Of a stretch of DNA of 64,000 nucleotides, positions 26,901-37,604 are shown piece by piece (the stretch's first letter is position 1; each line of letters starts with the position of its first letter). A program made the translations under genes and the position numbers. The stretch comes from Adiantum capillus-veneris (lineage: Eukaryota > Streptophyta > Polypodiopsida > Polypodiales > Pteridaceae), in NCBI GenBank assembly GCA_014529385.2, contig CM043954.1, positions 1,966,501 to 2,030,500 of the forward strand. The letters run 5' to 3'. Below the pieces are notes generated by a model. The model saw only the letters and a program-made list of their open reading frames with translations. It was not told the origin of the DNA and searched no databases.

Positions 26901-27521
26901 TCTTCTTCCTTGGTACTTGAGAGGCATTGTATTGGAAGGAGATTGATAAGGTCAAGAGAGCATGATCCACTGCAATTCCAACTGGTCTGGGTCCCACCTT
27001 AAAGTCCTCGATACTAGAAAGAAAGCTTGGTGAAGTCATGACATAATCCACTGTGCTGGCCCCATGCCTGTGCGGGAAGCATGTGAATCCCCCAGATAAA
27101 GGGAAATTCTCTAGACCATTAAGTATGGCTAAACCATGTGTAGTTGCCATCTCCATGAGATGTCTACCATATTCAGTGTGTTCTTTATCCTGTGAGTTTC
27201 TAGTAAGCCCCCTCTGTGATAAATCCACTTCTCTGAGCATTTCCTCAGAGGTATCATAGAATACTGCTTGAGAGTTGGCCGTTCTAGCATTAAAGTCTCG
27301 TAAGAGAACGATGTCTCCATCTCTAGAAAACTCCCATATGTCATTACTCAATATGGAGAAAGGGGACTGTCCTTTAGGTGAGGAGTAGACTGATGTACTT
27401 GGAGGGAAGTAGCATATAGCGATATATAGAAATCTACCTGTCTCGGCTCTCATTCTCACCCACATATACCTTGCTTGTTCATCTTTCCTGATGATCTGTA
27501 GTAGTGGTTTCAGCTCTTCTT

Positions 27522-27522
<1 letters not shown>
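23950..27522 (-). mobile_element. G5: 5'-truncated G-LINE
   Basis: Minus-strand copy, about 3.6 kb, GA on both sides. 3' hairpin at plus 23984-23998. The 5' border at about 27521 cuts inside the endonuclease and joins GA. It shares its 3' UTR type with G6 and has few lesions. Confidence 0.9.
24127..27522 (-). pseudogene. G5 ORF2 (endonuclease, RT, zinc knuckle)
   Basis: Nearly continuous ORF2. The endonuclease part (27465-26413) has IVLLRDFNARTANSQ (relatives read LLGDFNAR), STVDYVMTSPS and VAVDHALLTLS-like IAVDHALLTLS. A TAG in place of a sense codon breaks it at about 26413. RT N-terminal blocks follow ([47 protein letters not shown]) to 25789, where a one-base deletion near 25785 shifts frame. 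The last 536 residues (25737-24127) hold LLYADDIVLIAES, NLGKTKVMVFN, the zinc knuckle RICKLCGMEPETELHYICHC and the tail ILARHPECS. Only about two lesions, so a late insertion. Confidence 0.9.

Positions 27523-27611
<89 letters not shown>
27523..27611. repeat. (GA)n microsatellite between G5 and G6
   Basis: 89 bp of GA; 5' border of G5 and tail of G6. Confidence 0.98.
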
Positions 27612-27614
<3 letters not shown>

Positions 27615-27789
27615 GAAATGAAATGATATATTAACGTCTTCAAAAGGCCAAAATGACCTATGAGACCATCAGATACAAAGTGGTGAATCTAATACGTCAT
27701 CTGAAGTACAAGTACAAAAAGAACTGAAAGTAAAAATGAAAACTGAAAATGAGTGTGAAATGTGAAATGTGAAAATGTAAAATAGGTCC

Positions 27790-30700
27790 TCAACGACAAT
27801 CTGGGTGTCGTGCTAGAATGCCTATGATCCTCTGTTGGAGTCTGCGTCGATGGAGTGTGCTCCTGTGTCTCGGTCGTGGTCGTCTCGATCTCCAGAGCTC
27901 AGTCGCCCTGTCAATGAGGGTGCCTCTCGTATGAATGCGGGTACAACCCTGGGCTGGTGGTTGGTCTCTTGGCTCCCTCGATCCAAAGAAGTCTGTGATC
28001 TGTCTCTGCGACTGTCGTGCCCCATGTCTCCTCAACAGACTATCTCTATGTCGGTGTAGCTCAAGTAGATATAAGCCAAGGCATCTCTGATCCTGATACC
28101 TCATGACTCTATCTAGGGGTCCAAAACCCTCCCTGAATAAGCAATGGAAGCGCCCTCGTATCTCATAATACACAGTGCAGTGGCATATGTAGTGTAGCTC
28201 TGTCTCTGGCTCTCTACCGCATAGTTGACATATCCTAGACTCCGGCGGTATCCCTCTGAATCTACCCGTCTCAGTCTCCAGCTGGTGTGAGGATGTGCGA
28301 ATCTGACCAATAGCACATCGCAGACCATGAGACAGATGAGTGTCCATGTAGCTCGGACGAGTCACAAACCCATCTCCCGAAAGTTGGAGAAGGTGCTCTT
28401 TGTAAAAAGCCATCTTCGTGCCCAACTCCTGCATCGGCTCTACCCATGTCCTCCTGGTGTCCAACTGTATTAGATCCTGCCGAATGAGTCTATTGATCTC
28501 CGTCCGTGTGACTGGCAGGGAGGGTGCATCTAGGGAATACTGAAAAGGAGGCAATCTATCCATGCTGAGACCATGCCTCTGAAACCATGAGGTCATCTGC
28601 GCATACCAACATGATGCATCGCTAACTGTCTAGAGGACTCAAGAGCCAATCTGGTATATCTGCCTCTATGTGTATCCCATAGACTGTGCATAAAGGACAC
28701 TGATCTGGTAAGAGCCTTAATCTCTATAGGAGGGGCGACTACCTCCGCTCGAATAATCGCATCGGGTACGGAGGCCTTGGCTCTAATCATCCGGGATATC
28801 ATAAATACCAAGGGTCTCTCCATGTTCCTCCAACTGTCATGATTCACAGATGGTCCCCACACTTGGACCCCATAGAGCATAGCTGAAGCAACCAAAGTAT
28901 CAAAGAGCCATAACTTTGTTCGTGGTTCTTGAAACTGAACCTGCGAACACATCCTCTCTAGCCCTCCCAATGCCGCATAGGCTCTGGACAGTCTAGTCTC
29001 TGCTACTCTCCTCAGAGTAAACCTCGGTCCTGTGAATACCACCCCCAGATATGTATATTCATCTGTGTACTCCACAGTGTCTTGAGTCTTGACCATATAC
29101 GAATGCAGGTGCCGATCTCTTGACCCACTATGGTGTGGTGTTAAACACCATAACCTTGGTTTTACCAAGGTTCACAGATAGTCCACTATCCTCTGCAAAG
29201 TTGTGCAATGCATCCAAATGTCTCTGCATGCCCTCTGGCGACTCTGATATCAACACAATATCATCAGCATATAATAATAAAGGGATCCATGTCCCTGCTA
29301 GCTGAGCGCCTCTGTCACCCTCTCTGTCAATGTTGTCAGAGACCTCATCTACATACATACCAAAAAGTGTAGGGGACAAAGGACACCCCTGTTTCACTCC
29401 AATAGTGGAATGAACAATGTCAGAAATCCCCTCAGGAGTGCGTACCTGGCCAGTCACTGAGCCGTATAAAGCCATGATCCCCCATATGATCTCCGTGGGT
29501 ACTCCCAACTTCAGTAGCCTGTGCATCAATCTGGCCCTCGGCACCGTGTCAAATGCTTTGCGGAAGTCCACAAAGCAGCAATACATCCGTCTCCCATGAG
29601 CCCGACCCTCCTCAATAATGGCTCTGAGTGTAAGAATATGGTCCAAAGTGGAGAAACCCCTCCTGAATCCAGCCTGTCCTGCTGCTCGTATGCCCTGATT
29701 TTCCGCCCATTTACTCAGTTGCTGTTCAAGAATGGATGCATACAACCGTGCCAATGTGTGCCCTATCATAATAGTACGGTAGTTCCCTGGCACTGTGGGG
29801 TCCCCTGCCTTGAAGAGAGGTACAATAGTAGATAATCTCCAGGACTCGGGTAGTCCCTCGCACATGACACGGTTAAACAACCGTGCAAGAACCTCTGACA
29901 GTAAATCTCTAGCATGTATCAAGTGCTCTGCCACCAAACCATCATGATCATATGCTCTCCTAGTCCTCATCGTGTCAATGGCGTTTTTCACCATCTCAGT
30001 GGTAAAGAAGGTACTAGTGGCTGGACATGGCCCTAGAGGGTCCGGTAATGGTGGTTGCCCGGGTACTATATATAATGATGCTGCATACTGACCCCAAGTC
30101 TCGGGAGAGGTAATCACTGGTGCTCACGGAAGAGACGCCAGGCCTCACCTGAATCTCGACTCAAAAAGAGCTGATACAAATCACGTTCCATCTGGGCTAA
30201 AAAGGTCCGCTTCTTCGGTCGCACTAAACGCCGAAGAGCAATCCGAGACTGTCTATATGTAATGACTCCAAGTATAAGCTCGCTCTGAATCTGAACTCTC
30301 ATCTCTCTGCATTCCTCATCATACCAACTATTCTAAGGCATGTTCCCAGAACGTCTTCTCTGATCTGGTTGAGTGTGTGGGTATGCCTCTGCTGCTGCCC
30401 CATGCAAGATCTCTGTCAATAAAGTGGTGATCTCCTCCACTGTATATACAGGCTCGGCTGCCCACATCCGTCTGTAAATCTCTTCCACATAAACTGAATC
30501 CGTCACTGGTGTAAAAGTATACCGTGTGTGTGCAATCCTCCGTGGTGTCTGAGAGACACTATACTGGAAAGAGACTGAAAAAGTCAAGAGAGCATGGTCC
30601 ACTGCTACTTAAGCAGGCCTAGGGCCCACACTGAAATCCTGAATATTAGAGATGAAGCTCGGTGAAGTCATGACATAGTCTACTGTACTGGCCCCATGTC

Positions 30701-31370
30701 TGTGTGGAAAGCATGTGAATCCCCCAGATGAAGGAAAAATCTCTAGACCATTAAGTATGGCCAGACCATGCGTAGTCGCCATCTCTATGAGATATCTCCC
30801 ATACTCTGTGTACTCTCTATCCTGTGAGTGTTTGTCAAGCCCCATCTCTGATATATCCATCTCTCTAAGCATCTCCTCCGAGGTATCATAAAATACCGTT
30901 TGGGAGTTGGCCGTCCTGGCATTAAAGTCTCCCAAGAGAATGATATCTCCATCTCTAGAGAACTCCTATATGTCATCATCAAGTATAGAGAAAGGGGATT
31001 GCCTTGTAGGTGAGGTATAGACTAATGTGCTAGGGGGAAAGTAACATATAGAAATGTATAAGAATCTGCCTGTCTCAGCTCTCAGTCTCACCCACATGTA
31101 TCTTGCCTGGTCATCTCTCCGGACAATCTGTAATAGCGGCTGCAACTCCTCCTTGAATAAGACTGCTACCCCTCCTGAACCTCGACTCCCATGCTGGGAT
31201 CTAGCGTCTGGCCGACAAGCTGTCTCCCATAAATAACCAGTCACACTTGGCATCAACTGTCCAGATTTTTGATGTGTCTCTGAGTAAAAGACAATGTCTC
31301 TATCTCTGAAGCTATCCTCAAAGGCACCCACATCCAGCCTATATGATCCATTACAATTCCATGCCGCCAT
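27790..31370 (-). pseudogene. G6 ORF2 (endonuclease, RT, zinc knuckle)
   Basis: About 1190 codons, the best guide to full ORF2 length. Sense order: MAAWNCNGSYRLDVGAFEDS (31370), SETHQK, DFNARTANSQ, STVDYVMTSPS, then RT ([74 protein letters not shown]), NLGKTKVMVFN, the zinc knuckle RICQLCGREPETELHYICHC and the tail ILARHPDCR. Breaks lie at about 30966 (Trp to TAG in DDDIWEF), 30605, 30330, 30115, 29150 and 28595. All catalytic-type residues remain readable across the frames. Confidence 0.9.
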
Positions 31371-31403
31371 CCGGAGTGTGGTCCCATATGTCTCGCACCG
31401 TCA
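31371..31403 (-). promoter_or_regulatory. UGA-CGG junction between ORF1 and ORF2 (G6)
   Basis: ORF1 stop TGA is followed by CGG and ten in-frame codons (RCETYGTTLR) into the ORF2 AUG at 31370. Against G3 the ten codons differ by three silent third-base changes and one Lys/Arg exchange. Confidence 0.6.
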
Positions 31404-32556
31404 TGCTGTGCGTTTTTCCAAAACCACTACTTTCCCTCCTCTATAAAAGGCAATTTTTCCCTTCTCCCTTGTTGCCTTGATCTCTGGCATCAACTCTTGC
31501 ATATGTGCTATTTGTGCTAAAGTAAGGTCATCCCCCATAAATATTCCAGTTTTCTTAAGTGCCGGTCTCTTCTTCAGGAATTCCTTCCTTGTTTCCAAAG
31601 TTGGGAAACGCAAAATAAGTGCTTTCTCTTTGACGTTTCCCTTCTCATCCACTCCTTTCTTTCCTACTCTCCAAGCACCTGTGTGCATAGGTTCCGGGAT
31701 GCCCATGCGTTGCAAGAGTTCCTTCACTTCGTCTTCTACATTTTCGGTGTCTTTGATACCAGTAATACGCACATGGAGGGCTCTAGTCCTCCTCTTCTGT
31801 TCCTCCTCAATGGTCATATTGATGATGGTAGAAGTCTGTGCGGCTTCTGGCATCCGGGCCTTCCCTTTCTTTGCACCTTCAATCCATTTTTCTGCTTCGT
31901 CAACTTTCTCCTGTGTTTTAAAAAGGCGCTCCGCCCATGAGGAAGCCTCTTTCGAGTTTTGTTCTTCCCCTTCGCGCAGAGTTTTCACCTGCTCCTTAAT
32001 ATCTTCAAGCTCCTTTAACATCGAGGGCTGATTTCCCCCTTCCGTTTTGGGCATAATTTTGCAAGTTGCAAGTTCCCCTTTAAGCTCTTCAATCACTGCA
32101 TCTTTTTCCTTCATGCACTTTTCCACATTGGTTTTCCAAGATTCAAAGCTTGCAAATTGCCTCATCCAACTTTTTCTGCATAATACATTCCATTACATTC
32201 ACTTCTGCCCGCATTAGAGCCTGCATCTCCCCTTTCACAGATAGATACATCTCATCATGCCTATCAAGCATCGCTTTATCTAATTCTTTCCTCATATCTG
32301 CATACGTAGAATTCTTATAATTATCTACATTTGCGTACATCTCTTTCTTGATGTCATCTCTCATAAAGCTGAGCTCAGATTTAATCATTACTTGAACCCT
32401 CTCCATCATTAAATCATCTTGGACTCTGACAGTTTTCCTTGCCCTCAGTGAGCTTGGCGAGAGTATACTATCTCTGCTCCTCTGCTTGAAAGTCGTTTTC
32501 ATTTTTTGTGGGGTGGTGAAGCCACTTGCATCACCATCCTCGGCTGGTTGGTCCAT
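31401..32556 (-). pseudogene. G6 ORF1 (L1 ORF1p-like)
   Basis: About 385 residues in two overlapping frames (32556-32143 and 32165-31401), so one frameshift near 32150. N-terminus MDQPAEDGDASGFTTPQKMK, then a long predicted coiled coil (SELSFMRDDIKKEMYANVDN), then the RRM-like core RALHVRITGIKDTENVEDEV and the C-terminal block EFLKKRPALKKTGIFMGDDL. Same organisation as G3 ORF1, with about 40-50 percent similarity by eye. Ends LEKRTA-TGA, in frame with ORF2. Expected role: binding element RNA in the ribonucleoprotein. Confidence 0.8.
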
Positions 32557-32580
32557 CTGAGAGAGAAGAACAAAGACTCA

Positions 32581-33240
32581 CCAGCAGAGGTCTCGCCTCC
32601 GCTCTGGTTGGCCTCGCCTTCGTCACCAAAGTCCTCGCCCTAGCCCTGGCAGGTTGGTCTCGTCTCGTCGCCCTTGGCTCTTCTCGCCCTCGCCCTTGGT
32701 AGGCAGCTCGCTCTCGCCCTTGGTCAGGACCCTCGCCCTCCCCCTTGGCAGGCAACTCTTCCTCGCCCTTTGGTAGGCTCCTCGTCCTCGACCTAGGAGC
32801 TCGACCTCTTGACACAGGACCAGCAGCTTGCCCAGGCTTAGCAGCTCGCCCTTGACCAGGTCCAGCAGCTCGCCCCTTGTCTTTCGACCAGCAGCTCGCC
32901 CCTCGCCCAGTCGAGCTCGTCTCTCGTCCAAGATCAGCAGTTCGCCCTCGCCCAAGACTCTCGTCCAGCAGAGAGAGAGCTCTCCTCTCGTCCCTCGTCT
33001 AGCAGGTTGGCAGCGCGACAGCTCGCCCTCGCCTCAGCCAGTTCGCCCTTGCCAAGAACCTGCTCGTCCTCGCCTCAGATTCCTGCTCGCCTCAGCCAGC
33101 ACGCCCTTGCTAAGAACCTGCTCGCCCTCGCCTCAGCCAGCTCGTCCTCGTCCTTGCCTCAGATTCCTCAGGCAGCTCGCCAAGAACCTGCTCGCCCTCG
33201 CCAAGCGATCACACCACTGTGGACACGGAGTGGTGGAGCT
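32581..33240. repeat. CTCGCC-rich low-complexity stretch
   Basis: Imperfect repeats of ctcgccctcgcc, cagctcgccc and ttggcaggc across about 650 bp. The open frames it produces are low-complexity artefacts. It separates G6 ORF1 from the 166 bp tandem repeat and could be part of a G6 5' UTR. Confidence 0.7.
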
Positions 33241-33727
33241 CCACTCCTAGAAGCACGAGCCTTTAATATTGGCGCCCCTTTCGGTATTTCTTTTATATTG
33301 ATCTTGACATAGAGCACAACTGTTGGGAGTAGCTCTCAATCTCCATCTACACAACCTGAGATAACATTGCCCCCCGACATCCTTTTATAAGTCCGTGTTT
33401 TTCAATCCACTCCTAGAAGCACCAGCCTTTAACATTGGCGCCCCTTTCGGTATTTCTTTTATATTGATCTTGACATAGAGTACAACTGTTGGGAGTAGCT
33501 CTCAATCTCCATCTACACAACCTGAGATAACATTGCCCCCCGACATCCTTTTATAAGTCCGTGTTTTTCAATCCACTCCTAGAAGCACCAGCCTTTAACA
33601 TTGGCGCCCCTTTCGGTATTTCTTTTATATTGATCTTGACATAGAGTACAACTGTTGGGAGTAGCTCTCAATCTCCATCGACACAAGCCCCCTGACATCC
33701 TTTTATAAGTCCGTGTTTTCCAATCTT
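33241..33727. repeat. 166 bp tandem repeat, about 2.9 units
   Basis: Units start at 33241, 33407 and 33573 (ccactcctagaagcac). The third is shortened by about 18 bp. Each unit contains ggcgcccctttcggtatttc and the TATA-like ccttttataagtccg. Units 1 and 2 differ by only a few bases. Confidence 0.93.
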
Positions 33728-33959
33728 AAAAGCCTTCAAGCTTTTAATAACTTCAGAAGCCCTTCAAAAGTTAACTGCTTTTTCATGCTAGAATCTGTCA
33801 TGTCAGCATGCTGTACAAAATTCCGTGAATTTTTTCGCAATTCGTGCCGCATCTTCTTGGATCCACGTCAGCAGTGCCAGTCATTACCTGACGATCCTTT
33901 TTTCCTTCTCTTTTGTTGAGGTTGCCACATCATCACTTGTGGAACAATGAAAGATTCAA
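33728..33959. other. no recognisable feature
   Basis: Short A/T-rich stretch after the tandem repeat, with no coding frame or repeat I can identify. Confidence 0.4.
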
Positions 33960-34652
33960 AGGGTAGTTAGCTAGGAGAGAGGACATGCATTGATTGGGCT
34001 AGATGGGATAACAATCCGGCAACATCTTTACATTGGTAGGTTGGATGCTTTCTTGGTTGGTGCAGAGGTCATTGGTGCTACTTAGGGGATGGGTAGAGGG
34101 GTTGTTGCCTATATGAGAGATTGATGAGGCTTTTCCTATTGATTGGCATGGATACATTGGGAGACAAATGGTTTTACCTTCTCATTTGGTCGGTGGGCGA
34201 TCTTTGACCATAACTCTAGAGACCCGATTGTTGTGCAGCAATGGACTAGTGTTTGACATCGCACAGCCTGGCCGTCATGGCTATCACATTAGAACGGTTT
34301 CACAAGGTGAGGTGTCTCTTGATCAACAGTTGGATGCTCATTGGGACGGCCACTGGCTGAGTTGGACTGGGATCCTAATGAGTGGCATTGGCCTTCTTTA
34401 GAGGCTGATGGGACTCCTCTTTATTTTTTGAGTACACTATCTCCCTTGGGAGGAGGATTATCTTGTGGAGATGGCGCTCGGCTCACCATCCATGCCAGTC
34501 AAAGGTATGGTATGATCAACGCATTTACCCTCCTTTGCAGTGACAATTTTGGTCATGCATTTGGACCCTCAAGATCGGCCGCAGGATATGTTATTTCATG
34601 TGGATGATTGTGCATGCCGGATTGCCTATGGGCACTTGGGCTGCCATTATTG
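33960..34652 (+). pseudogene. degenerate LINE-A type ORF2 fragment
   Basis: Diverged relative of 22340-23100. Shared phrases include ggagagaggacatgcattgattgggct, split here as gagagaggac and attgattgggct, gagtggcattggcctt, tttgagtacact and tttcatgtggatgattg. Frames are heavily broken. It is cut at 34652 by the poly(T) end of a minus-strand LINE. Confidence 0.7.
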
Positions 34653-35500
34653 TTTTTTTTTCCCCAAGAAAAAGATCCTTCTATTTGTTAATAAAACTGC
34701 CCATTGGGCTACAAAATGCCCCAACAAGAGGGGGGACTACATCAGCATGAGGGGAGCCTCTCTCGATGAAAAACTGAGATATGTACAATGTAGGCTAAAT
34801 CAAGATATGGGAGGGGGAAACCCACACAGATGGCCGGTGGTGCCATCTAGGAGCCCCATGGATCTTGGTGTAGAAAGTCCCTGGATGCCATAGTCGTAAA
34901 AATGCCTCAGGCACTCCCGCATGCGGTTGGAGTTGCCCTGTAGCCGCTCGAACTGATCTCAAAGTGTGTGGATCAGCTCTTGCCATATATCCGTATAGTC
35001 TCCACCAAGGGGATGGGGTGAGCCTCGAAGATGCGGAAACAACGGGCTCTCAATGTGAACCAGAGAGTCAGGCTGTAGAAAAGCTCCGAGCAAAGCTCTC
35101 TATCACTTCTCCACTCCTAGGGCATAAGCTTTGTGGCAGGTTGGAGCGTGGGCCGGCCCTCATGTATCACAATCATCCTGCTAGCTAACGATAGCTCAAA
35201 CCAAAGTGTTGAGCTCGTGAGGGTGGACTAAGCGGCAACACCCCAAGTGTACTGACTTGTTGACGATAAAGCTGGCATGAGCCGAAGAATTCGAAGCCAA
35301 ACGTGTTGCGCCATGGGGCAGTCCCATCGACAATGCCTCTGTGACTCAAGTAGGTGGTCACACAAGGCACAGCCCGCCGGATGGCCACTGTAGACCAACC
35401 AACTCCCCACTGCGGTAGTGTAGCAGGCTACAGTGTCACTTTCACAAGACTTAGTTAGTACAGTTGGTCTAGGCTGTTTCACACTGGACGGACCCTCTAG
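34653..35500 (-). mobile_element. LINE-D: 5'-truncated L1-type fragment with poly(A)
   Basis: Minus-strand L1 3' end. A T9 run at 34653-34661 is the poly(A) tail in sense orientation, preceded by CTTTTTCTTGGGG. Upstream coding sequence (35482-35228) reads CALCDHLLESQRHCRWDCPM and AQHVWLRILRL, a zf-RVT-like block as in LINE-A but in a distinct lineage. A second frame at 34986-34795 probably belongs to the C-terminus. It seems to be inserted into the LINE-A remnant to its left. Confidence 0.65.
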
Positions 35501-35506
35501 GCTGGG

Positions 35507-35973
35507 AGTGACACGTGGCAGTGCAGTACTGACGGTGGTCTAGTGGACATCGTGGCTAGGTCACCACATGGCTGACATTTATGAGCCGTTGGTGGCCCTT
35601 TATGGTGTTACATATGAGTAGTAGCGGTTGGTCATCGGATCATCCTCTTCACCTTTGGTCCAACATCGTCGTCGAGAGCAGTGAATCTATACATAGAGCA
35701 TGTCTTCACCATCCCTGCACATCTGAGCCTCAACACCCCATTGTACCTGTGAGTCCTGGGCTAGAGATGAGTGTGCTGCCACGCCAGAGTCTGTATCGGT
35801 GCTTTGAGATAGTCGAGTCACTTGTTGTGGTCTACTCTATTGATGCTGTTGTGTCTCTGTGAGCTAGGGTGTGTCTATTGTTTCCTGTTTTCAGCCTGTT
35901 TGAGTGAGATTGTCATGCACATTGCACTGAGGACCACCCACTGTAGAGAGCACGACACATTATCCGCGCTACA
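35507..35973 (+). repeat. possible 3' part of a gypsy LTR
   Basis: Placed only by position: the stretch ends CTACA 13 bases before a primer-site-like sequence and lies upstream of a gag frame. The start at tgacacgtggc is a guess. No second LTR was found. Confidence 0.3.
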
Positions 35974-35986
35974 GGTGCTCTCATTT

Positions 35987-36002
35987 TGGCGATCACGGTG
36001 GG
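35987..36002 (+). promoter_or_regulatory. putative primer-binding site
   Basis: tggcgatcacggtggg begins with TGG as needed to pair with a tRNA CCA end and resembles gypsy-type primer sites. I cannot name the tRNA. Confidence 0.4.
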
Positions 36003-36353
36003 ACCTCAACTGAAATCTCACTCTGTGAGGTGCAAATCTTGGAGCTAGTTGGGTCTATCTAGCTTCGCCGACCTTGCCTTGCACTGATCTCCTCTCGCCT
36101 GGTCCAATTGTTCTCTCGCCTAGTCATCTCTCGCCCTGGTCCAACCTGCTCTCGTCTCTGGTCTAGACCCCCTGGACCCTGGTCTAGTCCTCCTCGTCCC
36201 TGGTCCAGCCTGGTCTAGTCACTTGCTTGGTCTAGACCCTGGTCTAGTACTCCTCGTCCCTGGTCCGCCGGCCTGGTCTAGTAGAGTCTAGACCAGTCTT
36301 CAGCCAGTTCAAGGTTTTCTTGCCCAAAGCTTGGTTGGTTTGGTGGTCGCTGC
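36003..36353 (+). other. leader rich in tggtctag/cctggtc repeats
   Basis: Imperfect repeats of cctggtctag and tcgtccctggtcc before the gag start; no coding sequence. Confidence 0.5.
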
Positions 36354-37604
36354 ATGACCCATACAAGGAGGTCAGTCGAGCGTCAAAGCGCCCTCCTGAG
36401 TCCTTTGACGTACGACAACAGAAGACGACCCTTGGAACCTGTTAGAAGTCCAACAACCTCATCACCCATACCTCCACATACGGCATCATCCATTCCTCCC
36501 TCCGGTTCCACATCTTCCAGATCACCATCTCCAGTGAAGCTCTCTCCTATTCTACTACAGCAGGCTACTGAGCAACAGGCTCAGCAAGGGGCCATGGAGC
36601 CATTGGCTAGCGTTTTGGCTAAGGTAAACATCAAGTTCCCTACATTCAAAGGTCTCTCTTCAGAAGATGCTGACGACCATGCAAGGAGGTTTGTATCTCT
36701 TTGTAGGGGTCGTGGTCTTAACAGGGAAGATGCTTATTTGGTACTCTTTCCATCCACCTTGGATGGCTTAGCAGACAAATGGTACAGCCAGTTTGCAGAG
36801 AACCATTTTGCAACTTGGGCAGCCATAAGACAGCAGTTCTGTGCAGCTTTCCGGCTAGGTGACTTCCAGGAGAAGGTATTGGATGAGTTGGCCAACATGG
36901 TGCTCCAGCCAGAGGAGACTTTTGCAGAACTTATGACCAAAACCAAGTCTTTGGTTGCCAAGCTTCCCCAACAACCAGGTGAATTTATGGTTAAGAAGTG
37001 GGTAGAGAAGGCGCTACCCACAAGTTCTCAACAAAAACTACGAGAGAGTCTCCGACCCGACGCCACTCTGGAGGAGTTCATCGCTGCTGCTACGAGGATA
37101 GACGGGTCTAGGAAGCTGTTCACCAACCCCCCTCACATAGAGACCCCCTCTGTGTTTTTGGAAAGTCCTTCTGATTTACGTAGGGAACTGGAAGCCCTGA
37201 AGTTACAGCGAGCTCTTCAAGAGGAGAGGTCCTTCTCTCTTAGACAAGAGAAGCCTCCACATCACGAGGCATTGGAACAGACTAAGCGCGAGCTAGAAGA
37301 GCTCAAGTGTCAGCAAGAGACTAAGGCTACGGTTTGGTGTAGCTCATGCCGCTCTCCAGGGCACCCTCCACAGGAATGCCCCCTTCGGGTTTACTGCCAC
37401 TTCTGTGAAAAATCTGGACATGAGGACAAGGATTGTTACTACCTCAAGGGATTGAGGCAAATACAGCAAAGTCTTGGTCCTTCTCTTCAGCAAGGGCCAG
37501 CACCTGCATGCAACATGGTTTCTCCCTGTGGCCATCCACACCATATGCCACCTTTGCTGACAGCCCCTCCTATGCAAGGTATGCAAAGTACTTTTCCGTC
37601 TTAG
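36354..37604 (+). CDS. gypsy-like Gag with two zinc knuckles
   Basis: 416 residues. A Ser/Pro-rich N-terminus leads into a retrotransposon gag domain (about 90-250; FPTFKGLSSEDADDHARRFV, LDGLADKWYSQF), a Glu/Lys-rich coiled segment, and two zinc-binding knuckles near the C-terminus: CSSCRSPGHPPQEC and CHFCEKSGHEDKDC. It would package element RNA. The frame ends at a TAG (37602-37604) and continues in the same frame with two more knuckles and a protease, so the TAG is a nonsense change or a read-through stop. The start is the first AUG of the open frame; an internal Met near residue 80 is possible. Confidence 0.85.
   Translation: MTHTRRSVERQSALLSPLTYDNRRRPLEPVRSPTTSSPIPPHTASSIPPSGSTSSRSPSPVKLSPILLQQATEQQAQQGAMEPLASVLAKVNIKFPTFKGLSSEDADDHARRFVSLCRGRGLNREDAYLVLFPSTLDGLADKWYSQFAENHFATWAAIRQQFCAAFRLGDFQEKVLDELANMVLQPEETFAELMTKTKSLVAKLPQQPGEFMVKKWVEKALPTSSQQKLRESLRPDATLEEFIAAATRIDGSRKLFTNPPHIETPSVFLESPSDLRRELEALKLQRALQEERSFSLRQEKPPHHEALEQTKRELEELKCQQETKATVWCSSCRSPGHPPQECPLRVYCHFCEKSGHEDKDCYYLKGLRQIQQSLGPSLQQGPAPACNMVSPCGHPHHMPPLLTAPPMQGMQSTFPS

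Larger units (their letters stand above)
27612..32580 (-). mobile_element. G6: near full-length G-LINE
   Basis: Minus strand: ORF1 (32556-31401), ORF2 (31370-27790), 3' UTR, hairpin (plus 27645-27659), GACGTTAATATATC, TTTCA-like units, (TC)n. About 5 kb. Unlike G3 it has no GA at the 5' side; ORF1 is preceded by a CTCGCC-rich stretch and then a 166 bp tandem repeat, and where the element really starts is unclear. Confidence 0.85.

Noticed and set aside
32531-33250. Arg/Leu-rich frames on both strands upstream of G6
   Set aside because: Derived from CTCGCC repeats; no domain.
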